This document shows positions 11,080-21,391 of a stretch of DNA of 64,000 nt, one piece after another (position 1 is the stretch's first letter; every line of letters begins with the position of its first letter). A program made the position numbers and the translations under genes. Under the pieces are notes generated by a model. That model saw nothing but the letters and a program-made list of their open reading frames with translations. It did no database searches and had not been told where the DNA came from. Origin of the DNA: Epiperipatus broadwayi (Eukaryota > Onychophora > Udeonychophora > Euonychophora > Peripatidae); NCBI GenBank assembly GCA_028023455.1, contig JAQFVV010006246.1, positions 2,405,501-2,469,500 of the forward strand, read 5' to 3'.

Positions 11080-12960
11080 TCTTTAACAAAACATCTTTTT
11101 TTTTTTCTGAAATATTTCATGTACATTCTCTGTCATATCTTCCCAATGGAAACAGTTGGTACTGTATTTCTTTAAAATGTCTTTGAAATAATTCTTATAA
11201 TATAAATAGGATTTTCTCTTCTATAAAAACCATTCTCAATTTACCATAAAACATTCTTTAAAAAAAAATAGCACACTGTTCATTGATTTTACATATCCAA
11301 TCTAATGAAGGTGTGTTTTTAGAATAGTTGACTCTATAGTACAACATCCAACAAGTTGAAAAACTTATTGGTTGGTTTTGTGATCTTAAAATGTATTTTT
11401 AAAATTTTTAAAAAGCAACATTAAATAAAATTTCTAAATTTTTGTATTGCACTGATAGGATATCCTAGTTCTACTTCCATAGTTGCCTACAACACATTGG
11501 AGTATATGTTGTACCTTAATATCTAAGCACACCTTTTTACTTATAAATCTATCTGGTTTAAATTCTTAAGTTGATAAACATTAGTTGCTGAGGATTTTAT
11601 TTTGTGCCACTGGCTTATAAAGTATGTGTTTTCTGAACATTAATTAACAAACCAAAGACTTTATATATTGCATTCACAACATTAAGTACATTCTGTAAAT
11701 CATCTTTTGAACTGACAAAATAACACAATTATCAGTATAATGTAAATCTAGAATCCAAAAAAAAGTTTACTTTTAATTGATTTAAATTTAAAAATTTTCC
11801 ATCAAACTTTGTATCTTATCTTTATCTCTGATTGATTAAGTGTCTCCAAGCAATTCCAAAGACAATTGCTATAAAAATTAAAAACAATATTGGAGCAAAT
11901 AGATAATATGAACAAATCTTGGTGGATAACCATGTAATTTCAAATAATGTCATAGACCTGTCATACTAACTGAATCAAATGTCTGGATCAAATCAAAAAA
12001 GGAATATAAAAATCAATCCTTTATTCTCTACATTTTTCTTGTGTTTGCCTAACAGCAAAAACCATGTCTATGGTGATACTTGATTTTTCTAAAACCACAT
12101 TGAATCTCTAGTAACCATTCATCTATGATTAGAAGCAACCTAATCAACAAAAAACCTTGTGTCTTTTCTATGATGAATAATAATGATATTTAACAATAGT
12201 TACTGCAATCTGACATTTTCTACATTTATTTAAAAATTGGAACAATAAAAGCATTCTTAAGAACAGGTGACACAACTTCATGGGTAAATATATTTCTAAG
12301 AAATTTTAAAAATTTTGATGCTAACATATCACTAACATATTTTAAAACTTCTCCAGGCATTTCATCAAAACCTGTGGTCTTTCTATTTTTAAGATTAATA
12401 AAAGTTGGATCATATTGTCCAAATACAAATGAGTAGATAAAATGAATTATCATTAAAAGTCATCATCTCAATTTTTGTAGTATTATTCAAATGATGATTA
12501 AAATATTCTTTTCACCTGTTCAAAATAACATTATCATTATTTGAGTGCGATAGCTGGATTTAATAAAATTATGATGCCATTTCTAAAGTTCATGTCTTGC
12601 TTTCAACGCAGCAAAAAAAAAAATCTAGAATGACCACAATCAGTGAATTTCTGTATTTTCTTTGAAGTTTTAATTCATGAATAATTTTGAAGTCCTCTTA
12701 ACAGTTGTTGAACTTCTGGCTTCAGATCATTATATTTATTATGAAGTTCAGCATTTATTATTCTACCAAGCAGAAAATATCTCATATTTCCATTTAATCA
12801 AATCACTAATAATAATATCATTGTCAAAAAAATTAATCATGTTTCTTCTTTTTATTGAATTCATAAATAGATTTACTTGCATCTAAAATACCCTTGTTAA
12901 GAGAATTCCATGCTTCAGTAATATGAAAGTCTTAAAGATTCCAAATTAGAAGTGATTATT
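11080..12960 (-). mobile_element. decayed non-LTR retrotransposon (reverse transcriptase part)
   Basis: Read on the minus strand, successive frames give the order typical of LINE open reading frame 2. A linker resembling the region between endonuclease and RT lies at about 12960-12600. Then comes NLKNRKTTGFDEMPGEVLKY (a degenerate KxGKAxGxDxIPAEVLK, 12226-12453), then FIVPIFK. CGFRK followed by a degenerate HRHGF lies near 12100. FDSVS lies near 11965, with a preceding block equivalent to DLTKAF. An APILFLIF block lies near 11890 and a degraded DD box near 11730. Frameshifts and stops are abundant; the endonuclease is not clear. Clade was not resolved by eye. Its orientation is antisense to the CUB gene. 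Confidence 0.75.
12226..12453 (-). pseudogene. reverse transcriptase fragment (fingers region)
   Basis: A 75-codon open frame within the LINE relic at 11080-12960. LKNRKTTGFDEMPGEVLKY corresponds to the conserved KNGKAxGPDGIPAEVLK segment, and VLKNAFIVPIFK to the WKxAxIVPIxK motif that follows in non-LTR reverse transcriptases. The frame breaks on both sides, so it is a fragment with no expected activity. Confidence 0.75.
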
Positions 12961-13985
12961 ACATGTGTTTAAACATTTACTATATATTCTCTAAAGAATG
13001 AACACATTGTGTTTAATTTTGTTAATTATCATTATCAGTGTTAATCTCTTGGTAGCTTTACTCCATAGCATAATACTGGTATCTATAACAATACTGGTAT
13101 CTATAATAAATATGGTAATTAATAAAATTAATCATTTTTGCAATAATGGTCTGCAACACATTTACTGGACAAATATTTTGATGTGACAACTTTATTATTT
13201 AAGACCGTACTTTAATGGCTGATTAAAAGTATCATCAATTTGAAGATAGTTCCAAAATTTGTTGCTACAGTTGTCAAGACTTAGAAGTTTAATTCAAATA
13301 CAACTCTTTGTAACAGAATGTCATTAATGTGCAATACACCATAACCTTGATGAATATACACAGAGCATCTCTTTCTTTTTGACTCTAAATGATGATAGAC
13401 GTATATCAATGTATAAAAAATATCAAAATACTTTTAACTATAGAATATTTTTAATTTTAATATAATTAATAATGCATTGGTGGGTACTTGGGTTCAGTAA
13501 TTATGATTTCAAACAAAACATGAGCTTCAGTTGCATTATCTTGTTAAAGTAATATAGTCGTGGAAAAACTTAATAGGTAACAACATTTGTTTGCTTGGAG
13601 ACATATTACTGATTCAGTAAGATCTTTGTACTGTTTTGTTTTATAATCAATAGTCTCAAATGTGCTGGTACTAAAGGTACTATATATTTAATAAAATATA
13701 TTGGCTTTTTTTAAATTTTTGATTAAACATTAGGTGCATTTTTATTGTATTATATTAATGATTATTACAGTCAAATATCAGCCTTTCATGCTAATTGTGC
13801 ATATGCTTTGCGAGTGTTAATAATAAATGAATACTTTCTCACCAACACAAGATATAGTATTTATGCAGGAATAAAAGGAATCTCTTATTCCTATGACTGT
13901 TCCATTGTCATGCTTTGCTCATATATTGAATATTAAAAATATAAAATCTAAATTATTAATATCATTTATGTTTTTTATTCCTTTT

Positions 13986-14129
13986 TACAGTGCTTTTTTA
14001 CAACCTACTATGACATTTTTGATTGCCCCAACAATCTTCTTCCGAACTGATTTGGAAATATAAGTAGATCTGAAGAAGGTTGCTGGGGCAGTCGAAACTA
14101 TCATTATGGGTTATAAAAAAGCATTGTAA
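13986..14129. repeat. small palindromic element with hammerhead-like motif
   Basis: The left arm 13986-14043 and right arm 14071-14129 are imperfect reverse complements around a 27-bp loop. The right arm carries CTGAAGAAGG, 13 bases and then GAAACTATCA, a layout like the CUGANGA...GAAA core of hammerhead ribozymes but with A at the position normally U (CTGAAGA). The same layout recurs at 28212-28242. It could be a non-autonomous relative of Penelope-type terminal repeats (inference). Confidence 0.6.
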
Positions 14130-14919
14130 GAAGTAATGATGAACATAGATCATATTAACATTATATGGATTTTACAATATAATAAAAAGATAAAAGTTCT
14201 ATTTATTACAAGTCAGTAAAAATAAATTCTAATTTTAACTGAATTTAATTTCAGATTTTTTAGCATCATAGAAAATAGGAAGGTTGTTTTTCTTTCTAAT
14301 ATTGTTGTTTCAAAATAAACTTTTAAATTGAAAACTAAAGATTACTATTTATGTAATACAATGAAAGTTATGAATGTTTTTTCCAAAATTCCTGCTATTG
14401 TTTTGGATTTTGACAAATAGTACCATATTTTTAACAACTTAACATAATTATCAATAGATGGGAAGAAATATGTATGAACAACTGCACTTATGTACACATT
14501 TTTATTTTTGTTAGTGATTTATTTATAAATTGAAATAGCAAACTTGCTTATTTAATTCTATCTTATCATTTTTAAAATTAAACTGTAAAATTTTCTTCAT
14601 TTATTTTCACTTTATTTTATTGCTTTCTATTAATAAAAAATAAATATTTATACAAAAAGATTTTGGATTATTCCTTCTCAGATTGAAAATGATTTTTCAA
14701 TTGTAGAAGTGATTGGGTGGCTAATTGTAGATTTTTATATGAATTGTAAATAAAGTAAGTCTGAAAGTTTAAAGTTTAGTTTTGATTTGTATAATGTTCT
14801 GCCCCTTCTCTATTTTATGTAAATAATCATTTTTGTTAATATTAGATCTTATATTGATGATAATTTCTGATGTCTTTTCCAATTTACATTTCTTTATCTT
14901 TGTTTGCTTTTTCTTGTAG

Positions 14920-15123
14920 CAATATGTGGTGGATCATTATCAGGAAGCAATGGTATAATCTACAGTCCTAATTATCCTTTTCCTTATAGTAATAATCTAA
15001 ATTGTGAATGGTTTATTACTGGAAACCCAGGACGTATTATTCACTTTGAATTTCTTGATTACAATCTTTCAATGTCTCTAAACTGTAGTGATTTTGTGGA
15101 AATCAGAGAAAATAATAAAACTG
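14920..15123 (+). CDS. CUB-domain exon (N-terminal part of the next CUB)
   Basis: This 204-nt exon follows acceptor TTCTTGTAG and ends at donor G|GTAAGT. The last base of the previous exon (G) plus CA gives Ala, so the reading frame is continuous. It encodes AICGGSLSGSNGIIYSPNYP, the hallmark start of a CUB domain (first Cys, Gly-Gly, SPNYP). It continues with NCEWFI (second Cys), FEFLDY, then NCSDFVEIRENN (third Cys and the calcium-site acidic pair). It is split from the rest of the same domain by a 6.1-kb phase-1 intron. Same gene as the exon at 9104-9285, so the protein has at least two tandem CUB domains with no linker domain between them. Confidence 0.92.
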
Positions 15124-15176
15124 GTAAGTTTAATTAATATATATATATTAGTATTTTGTGTTTATTTATATACATC

Positions 15177-15184
15177 ATTTAGAG
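15177..15184 (+). repeat. 8-bp target-site duplication (left)
   Basis: ATTTAGAG immediately before the hAT end CAGTGGTG. An identical copy follows the right end at 15943-15950. Eight-base duplications are the signature of hAT insertion. Confidence 0.9.
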
Positions 15185-15942
15185 CAGTGGTGCCCAACCT
15201 TTAACTTGACGCGAGCCAGTTGAGAATTTAAAAAAATTTGGGGAGCCACAATTATATATTACATTTTTCATATTACATTTATAAACATGGTACTTGGGTA
15301 CTAAACCTGCAATGTAGGGAGATAGGTGGGGAGGGGGATGGCCTATTCACATTGGTATCAATCCGCCGTTTCTAATGTGGCCAAAATAACGTGTACACGG
15401 ATCTTTCTCGATGAAAACATCAATATATACAGCAAAATATATATGTGTACACGAATCTATCTCGATAAAAACAACTATTTACAGCACTAAACATCAATAT
15501 ATATATATACAGCAAAATATATACGTGTACATGGATCTATCTCGATAAAAACTATTTCCAGCACTAAACACAATATATATACAGCACCAAACCAAACGTC
15601 TACAAGGATCTTTCTCGATAAAAACAACAATATATACAAGAGCACTAAACACAATATATATATAGCACCAAACCAAACGTGTACAGCAAAAAAAAAAAAT
15701 GGTGTAATATGTTAAAAAGAAAAAAAAATGTAAATACATTTTATTTATTAAAAATTTGGTAACATACATATAAATTACAATTACAGGAAAAATATATTTT
15801 ATTTAATGTGAAACCTGACACTGCATATCGTTATTGTTTGTATTGTAAAAATGTTTACTTTTTTTGAAGAGTGCAATTCGAGCCACATTAAACAGTTACA
15901 CGAGCCACATGTGACTCGCGAGCTACGGGTTGGGCATCCCTG
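15185..15942. mobile_element. non-autonomous hAT transposon (758 bp)
   Basis: Starts CAGTGGTGCCCAACC and ends GGTTGGGCATCCCTG, imperfect terminal inverted repeats of the hAT type, flanked by the perfect 8-bp duplication ATTTAGAG. Subterminal GAGCCA motifs recur in both orientations near each end, a common hAT transposase-binding arrangement. No transposase is encoded; the middle is filled by a minisatellite (15386-15690). Insertion is within the CUB gene intron. The perfect duplication suggests it is not very old. Confidence 0.9.
15386..15690 (+). repeat. degenerate minisatellite inside the hAT element
   Basis: About four to five copies of a roughly 60-75 bp unit carrying CTCGAT(A/G)AAAACA, CAGCACTAAACA and GTGTACA blocks separated by (AT)n. 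Unit length varies because of the AT runs. The 91-codon minus frame across it is a product of the repetition, not a gene. Confidence 0.8.
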
Positions 15943-15950
15943 ATTTAGAG
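15943..15950 (+). repeat. 8-bp target-site duplication (right)
   Basis: ATTTAGAG, identical to 15177-15184, directly after the hAT right end ATCCCTG. Confidence 0.9.
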
Positions 15951-17429
15951 TATGAAGGTAAAATGTTATTTTCACACTTATTATTGTTAATATTACATTT
16001 GTTTGTTTGTTTAAAACATTTTAGATGATTACTCATAATAACTAAGTAGACCAGTGTTTTCCAATATGTGTGTCATAACCCATTTGTATTTCATGAGAGT
16101 TCCTCAGGTGTGTCAGCAAAATATAAAAATTTATACTAAAAATTAATACAATCTTATTAAAATTAAAAATACTTAAAATCGAGAAAAATACTGACAAGCT
16201 ACAATAATTTCAAAAAATGCACTATCAGCTACCGCACAATTTTTATTAATTTGTGGGTTAGGTTGATCAATGAGAATATGTTGATTTTACACCTAATTCA
16301 TAGTGCACATCTTAGAAATACAATCATTGCAACATAGTAGACAGTAGTGAGTGATTTGTCATTGAAGATTGTAGTGTTATAATACTAGTATATTTTACTG
16401 ATTAAACATTCCTTTTCTGGTCCTATAGTAATAATTCTATCATTATTACATGTTTTTATTATAGATGTATAGTTATTAGAGGCATGCAATGTATCTCTTG
16501 TTTATAAAATTGTGATATTCAACAGCTTGGGAAGGTCAACATTTATTATTTACATTTTTTTTTTTTAAAAATTAATATATTTATTTCAAATTTAAACAGA
16601 CATTGAAATGGATAATTTTTAAAATAGAAAAGGATCAAAAAGTAAAGATAAAGGAACATATAGTGATGATGATACCCCTGGTATCTTTTTCTAAAAAAGC
16701 TTGAATAGTATTTGTGAAGATATGATGAGAAATATATAGCATTGGGATTTTCATGGGTAGGTGATAAAACTGTCTCTATACCAATTTAAATTGTTCATAA
16801 TGAAAAACTTTACAATACTTATAAAAATCCAAACCTATTTACAAAGTTTCCTGATTATTTCAAAAGACTATTAAATTCAAAAGATAAACAACACCATTTA
16901 CACAATATCTCAAAACCTCTAACAAAGCACCAGAATATAATTTTTTTAGTTGCTGAGCTAACAGCACGAAGAAAAAGCCATATTCTATTGCTGAAAATCT
17001 AACTTTACCAGCTTGTTGTCACATGATGAAAATCTTATTAGGAGATGATGCAGAAGAGGAAATTCTGAAAATTCCTCTTTCTAATAACACTATTAGCAAG
17101 TGTATTCAAAACAGATTGGAAGATACCAAAGTTCAAGTAATAGAATACCTCATTCTGATAATGTATTTGCACTTCAAATTGATGAATTGATAGATATAAG
17201 TGGGAAAGCACAATTAATGTCCAGAATTACTATTAATGGTAATATGATCAATCAATTTTTCTTTTGTAAAGAAGAAAATATATTTTTAAAATAATAAATG
17301 ATTACCTAAAAAGTTATAATTTAAGTTGGAAATCTTGCATAGGAATTTACATTGATGGAGAAAACATATGACAGTTCAATAAAAGGATTTGTTGCTAAAG
17401 CTAAAGAATGTGCAGTATTCAAGGTCAAG

Positions 17430-17985
17430 GTATAAACACATAATGTATAATGAATATGTAAATAATAATAATTGTATAAATATAAGGAATATGTAAATGT
17501 AGAATAAAAGTAATGTATAAATAAAAATGTAAAATAACTGTATAGTAATTAAGTATAACAATGTGTAAAAATTACAATGTTATTAAATCATAGACAGTTG
17601 TATAATAATAGAAAGCTTAGCTGATCTTATAGGGTCAGAAAACTATGTAAAATACCATATATGGTGAGAAACGTGAAAATACTGTGTGTATGTAAAAACG
17701 TAAGTGAAAACACCATATATGGTTAGGAATGCAAAAGACTCCAGAAGTCTTGAGGGTTATATAAACCCTCATAACCTGTTCTAATTGTTCTGATATTCTA
17801 AAATGTTCTGATGTTCTAAAATGTTCTGATGTTCTAAAATGTTCTAAATACGTTCTGAGTATGTTCTGAGTTTTAATTATTTTATTTCACCTTATAATAG
17901 GCTATGTATATAGTTGAATTTAACCGTATTAAACTATAATCTTACCATCTCAATTCTGCCTTTGTCCATTCATTTACTTGCAGGT
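17430..17985 (+). mobile_element. nested insertion, probably a solo LTR
   Basis: It interrupts the hAT transposase between the SIKGFVAKAKE block and the MVNFIKS block. It has no coding capacity but looks like an LTR: AT-rich start, a TATATAAACC-type element near 17760, TATTAAAC downstream, and (ATGTTCTGATGTTCTAAA)n tandem repeats at 17795-17860. GGTCA occurs on both sides (near 17421 and 17983) and may be a 5-bp duplication, but the expected TG...CA ends are not exact, so the boundaries are approximate. Confidence 0.5.
17795..17870 (+). repeat. short tandem repeat of a TGTTCT unit
   Basis: Three to four copies of an 18-bp unit (ATGTTCTGATGTTCTAAA with small changes) followed by two variant copies ending in GTTCTGAG. 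It lies inside the putative solo LTR. Confidence 0.8.
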
Positions 17986-20900
17986 CATAAGACGCTGCAG
18001 AATGCAATGCAGATATTGTTTCGACTCATTAAAATTTTTTACATTGAGGGAGTTTAATTTCTAAATACACTGTCAATAACTTGCAAATTCTTCTGCAGCA
18101 GGTCATTAAAATGGTCAATTTTATCAAAAGTAAAACTCAAAAAATTTGCATATTTTCTAAATTATGCCAAGATATGAAAGCAGATCACTTACTATTGTTG
18201 GTTATCAAAAGGCAAGTTATTAGCACAAGTTTATAAATTTGTGTTGAATTACTGTTTGTTTTACCACTGAGTAAAATGAATACAGCAATTATTTGAGTGG
18301 TATTCAAAGTTGGTATTTCTGGCAGATTTGTTTATTTAACTGAATGAACTAAATTTAAACTTGCAATGAAAACAAGAGTTAATATTTTAGTATTAACTGA
18401 CAAAATTAAATCTTTACTAATAATTTAAGTATATGAAAAAGAAGAATAAAAGACAGAAACCTAGATATGTTTCTGATAATGTCAAAAACTAAATATGATA
18501 AAATTTTAAGTTAATAACTAAAACATGGCATTAGAAAAAAAATTCAGCATTATTTTCCATCTTTGAATGTTCCCAAATATGTCTGTATTAGAAATTATTT
18601 CTTAATTAACAAAAATCCTGACCAATCCTTAACTATATCAGAAGAATGAGAATACATAAAAATAAGAAATGATATAGATTTAAGAATAAAATTTGGTGAA
18701 ACAAATGGATCAGTATTTTGAATAAAAATTTCATCTGAATTTCCAAATATATCATCAAAGGTCTTTAAAAATCTGATTGCCTTTCTCTACTTCTTATTTA
18801 TGTGATCTGACATATTCATCAATGATTGAAATTGAAACCAAAAATGTGAGAGACTACTTTCCATAAAAAAAAAATTCTGGATTTCTTTATCTACACATCT
18901 TAGAATAAAGAAATATATGTGAAGAACAACAAGCATAAGTATTACATTACGATCAAAACTTTTTGTTTTTTAATAAAAAAAATATATGTGATAAAATTTA
19001 TTTCTTTATAAAATATGTGTAAAATTTGTTATTTTTTATACTAAAATTCTGACTCATTGCAAAAATCTAATTAACTTTGAAGTAAGTTGCTGGTAATGAA
19101 AGGTTGGGAACCACTGAAATAGACAATTAAATAAGAAAAAAGGAGAAAGTAGTGTTTAAAATTTTTGAAATGAAAGTAAGTAATTTGGAAAGTTATTACA
19201 AATACAGAAGTATTATGAGTAATGTATGTTTTTATTTAATTTATTGATTTTTATATATATGATTGTCTGAGAAATTCTATAACTCAATTTTCACCCACTT
19301 CCTAGTTTCCAATCTAAATGTATGTATGGATTTCTAAGGATAATACTTTTTTTAGAGTTTAAACAAATAATTTTAGTAAAAAAAACAGCAAAAAATTAGA
19401 ATGTTTAATTTTGTATGGGATTCAGTACTCTTTATGGTATTGCCTTCTAGTTGTATTAAATTGTTTTTAAATTTTTGTATAAAATTAAAAAATAGAAAAT
19501 GGAAAATAAAAAAAAAATAAAAAAAAACCTTTATCTACATAAATGCACTAAAAAATGAAAAAATAATTTTTCTTTAGCTTTCGCAACATACTTGATATTA
19601 TTACACAACGAAAATAAACACATACAGCACTCATGATTAGAAGTATTTTTAGATTGTTTCTTAACATAAACATCCATGCTTTTATTCTGATTACACTAAG
19701 AATATGTTTTACTGCATTTATGTGAAAGTAAAAACATTCTTTTAATTATTTTTTCCAATATGTTTTATTAAAAAGTAATGCAATAAAAACAGTACAAAAT
19801 TAGAATTATTCTATGCTGACTTAAAAAAGCAGTAAGCTTTTGAATGGGAAATCTATAAAAAATATATATAGATGCACTTTCTTATAATGTCAGACGGAAA
19901 GTATACGATTCCTATGATTTAATCTAGCCAATAATTATATCTACAATTTTTATCTCATATGTCACTGCTATTTTGATTTTTGATATATAATAATTTTTAC
20001 TTTTGACATGATTAAGATATTGAAGTTAACATTTTTCTTTTGAAATTTTTATGATAGCATTGTATTTCTTAATGAAGGTTTTATGACTCTTCTGTCAAAT
20101 CATTCTGTCTACAGAGAGTATTCTATTTTCTAAAGATTTATAAAAATGTATATTGTTCGATGATTGACCCATTTAGTACTAGATAATATACTTTTTAAGA
20201 AGATAGTTTATTATAAATATATTTTATTTACAGTTTTTCTAGTATTTAATAAAAATTATAGTATTGAAAGTTATTTTTCCATTTGTAGAGAATATCCAGT
20301 ATTCCGTCATTTTTCAGATGTTTATTACTATCATTATTAGACATCATTCAAGAGTGATTTCACACAATGTGGCAGTCTTTAGAGCTGAAAATGTTTTATT
20401 ATTATTTAGAAAAGTTCCATCTCTCTGATATCTTAATGAACATGTCTAAAGTAAAACAGAATTTATGAATGAATAAGATTAACTAGTCAAACCCTGGGTG
20501 AATATCAACTTTTCTTTTTATATCGACCATTGAAATTAACTAGCCATTATACTTCTTACAAGTATGATTATTCTGACTCTTGGTTAGATCATTATAATAA
20601 ATCTGCAACTTTAAGATTTATTTGTGAATCCTTAAAACATTTTTTGTCATTCAATTCCTTCTGCTTATTTTCATATAAAAATTACTTAAGCAGGATCATC
20701 CTACTGTTAGTGCTCTTATTAAAATATTAATCTATTTCAACTTAGGTTATATGCTATATACCTTCCTCAAGATAGTCTATATCTATCACTAATTTTGCAT
20801 CATTGAGATATACATGATCTTATTTTTTAAATTTTATCAAGGTTTTATTATTATTATTATTTCAGCGCAAATAATAAATGTTCTATGTTGTGATAATCAC

Positions 20901-21250
20901 ACAGTTTCAAAAACTCAAACTAGTAAATTTCATCATTATATTAATACATTGAGGAAATATGTTTTGGCAAGTCAAGAATTTTTATGAAATGTTTTTTGTA
21001 TAAAATAATGAAAATACTCTGACTACATAAAGCAATAGTACTTGTTAATGTTTTCAGAAGTAACTGTTGAAGTCTTGGTTTAAAATTATTTCAATGAAAT
21101 GTGTTGTTTGCCCACTAACATTAGTTATGTAATTTGAAACTTTTCCAGATTTACAATTTTCATTGTATAGTAATTAATAGAAACAGTCCACTCTAAAAAA
21201 TTTAATGATTGATTATTTTTAATAATAAAATGTGGTTTAATTTTTTATAG

Positions 21251-21391
21251 GACATCTTCTTGGTAAATATTGTGGAGGTGATGTCCCAGTTATTGCTAAT
21301 ACATCTGATAATGTAGCTCATGTTTATTTTCACAGTGATGGACAAGATGCTTCTAGAGGATTTAAACTTCGTTTTAATTCAGTTGGAAAAA
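21251..21391 (+). CDS. CUB-domain exon (C-terminal part of the same CUB)
   Basis: This 141-nt exon completes the CUB begun at 14920. The split Gly codon (G|GA) joins in frame, then HLLGKYCGG supplies the fourth Cys, followed by VYFHSDGQDASRGFKLRF, the closing strands with the S-D of the calcium site. Acceptor TTTTATAG ends at 21250; donor A|GTAAAT follows 21391. The exon ends in phase 1, the usual boundary between CUB modules, so another module should follow downstream. No such exon was recognised in the remaining 42 kb, although one could have been missed by eye. Confidence 0.92.

Larger units (their letters stand above)
9286..14919 (+). other. intron of the CUB-domain gene (5634 bp)
   Basis: Bounded by donor GTATGA at 9286 and acceptor TTGTAG ending at 14919, phase 1. 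It contains a minus-strand non-LTR retrotransposon relic at 11080-12960, a small palindromic element at 13986-14129 and otherwise AT-rich filler. The 84-codon frame at 10177-10431 is lysine-rich low-complexity sequence and was not accepted. Confidence 0.8.
16608..18960 (+). pseudogene. hAT transposase, ZBED5/SCAND3-like
   Basis: Fragments in order: MDNF start at 16608; SNNTI-like region before 17100; FALQIDELIDISGKAQLMSR (17160-17225), the N-terminal part of the RNase-H-like catalytic domain with its first Asp; QFFFCKEENIF; a degraded IGIYIDGE box near 17340 equivalent to the CTDGA motif; SIKGFVAKAKE; then after the insertion VNFIKSKTQK and SKLCQDMKADH near 18110-18190; LADLF and LNELNLNLQ near 18320-18370. 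The BED zinc finger is not intact. Many stops. Sense to the CUB gene. Confidence 0.8.
16052..19116 (+). mobile_element. decayed ZBED5/SCAND3-type hAT transposon
   Basis: The left end CAGTGTTTTCCAA and right end TTGGGAACCACTG form hAT-like inverted ends. Flanking octamers AAGTAGAC (16044-16051) and AAATAGAC (19117-19124) differ at one base, consistent with an aged 8-bp duplication. In between is a broken transposase resembling the ZBED5/SCAND3 family and a nested AT-rich insertion (about 17430-17985). It belongs to a different subfamily from the neighbouring 758-bp hAT, whose ends differ. Confidence 0.85.
15124..21250 (+). other. intron of the CUB-domain gene (6127 bp)
   Basis: A phase-1 intron inside a single CUB domain, bounded by GTAAGT at 15124 and TTTTATAG ending at 21250. 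It holds two hAT elements (15185-15942 and 16052-19116). The remaining 19125-21250 shows nothing recognisable; the 66-codon frame at 20530-20730 was not accepted. Confidence 0.85.

Noticed and set aside
15494-15769. 91-codon minus frame with repeated RRLVWCCIYIVFSA
   Set aside because: A translation of the minisatellite inside the hAT element; repetitive only because the DNA is.
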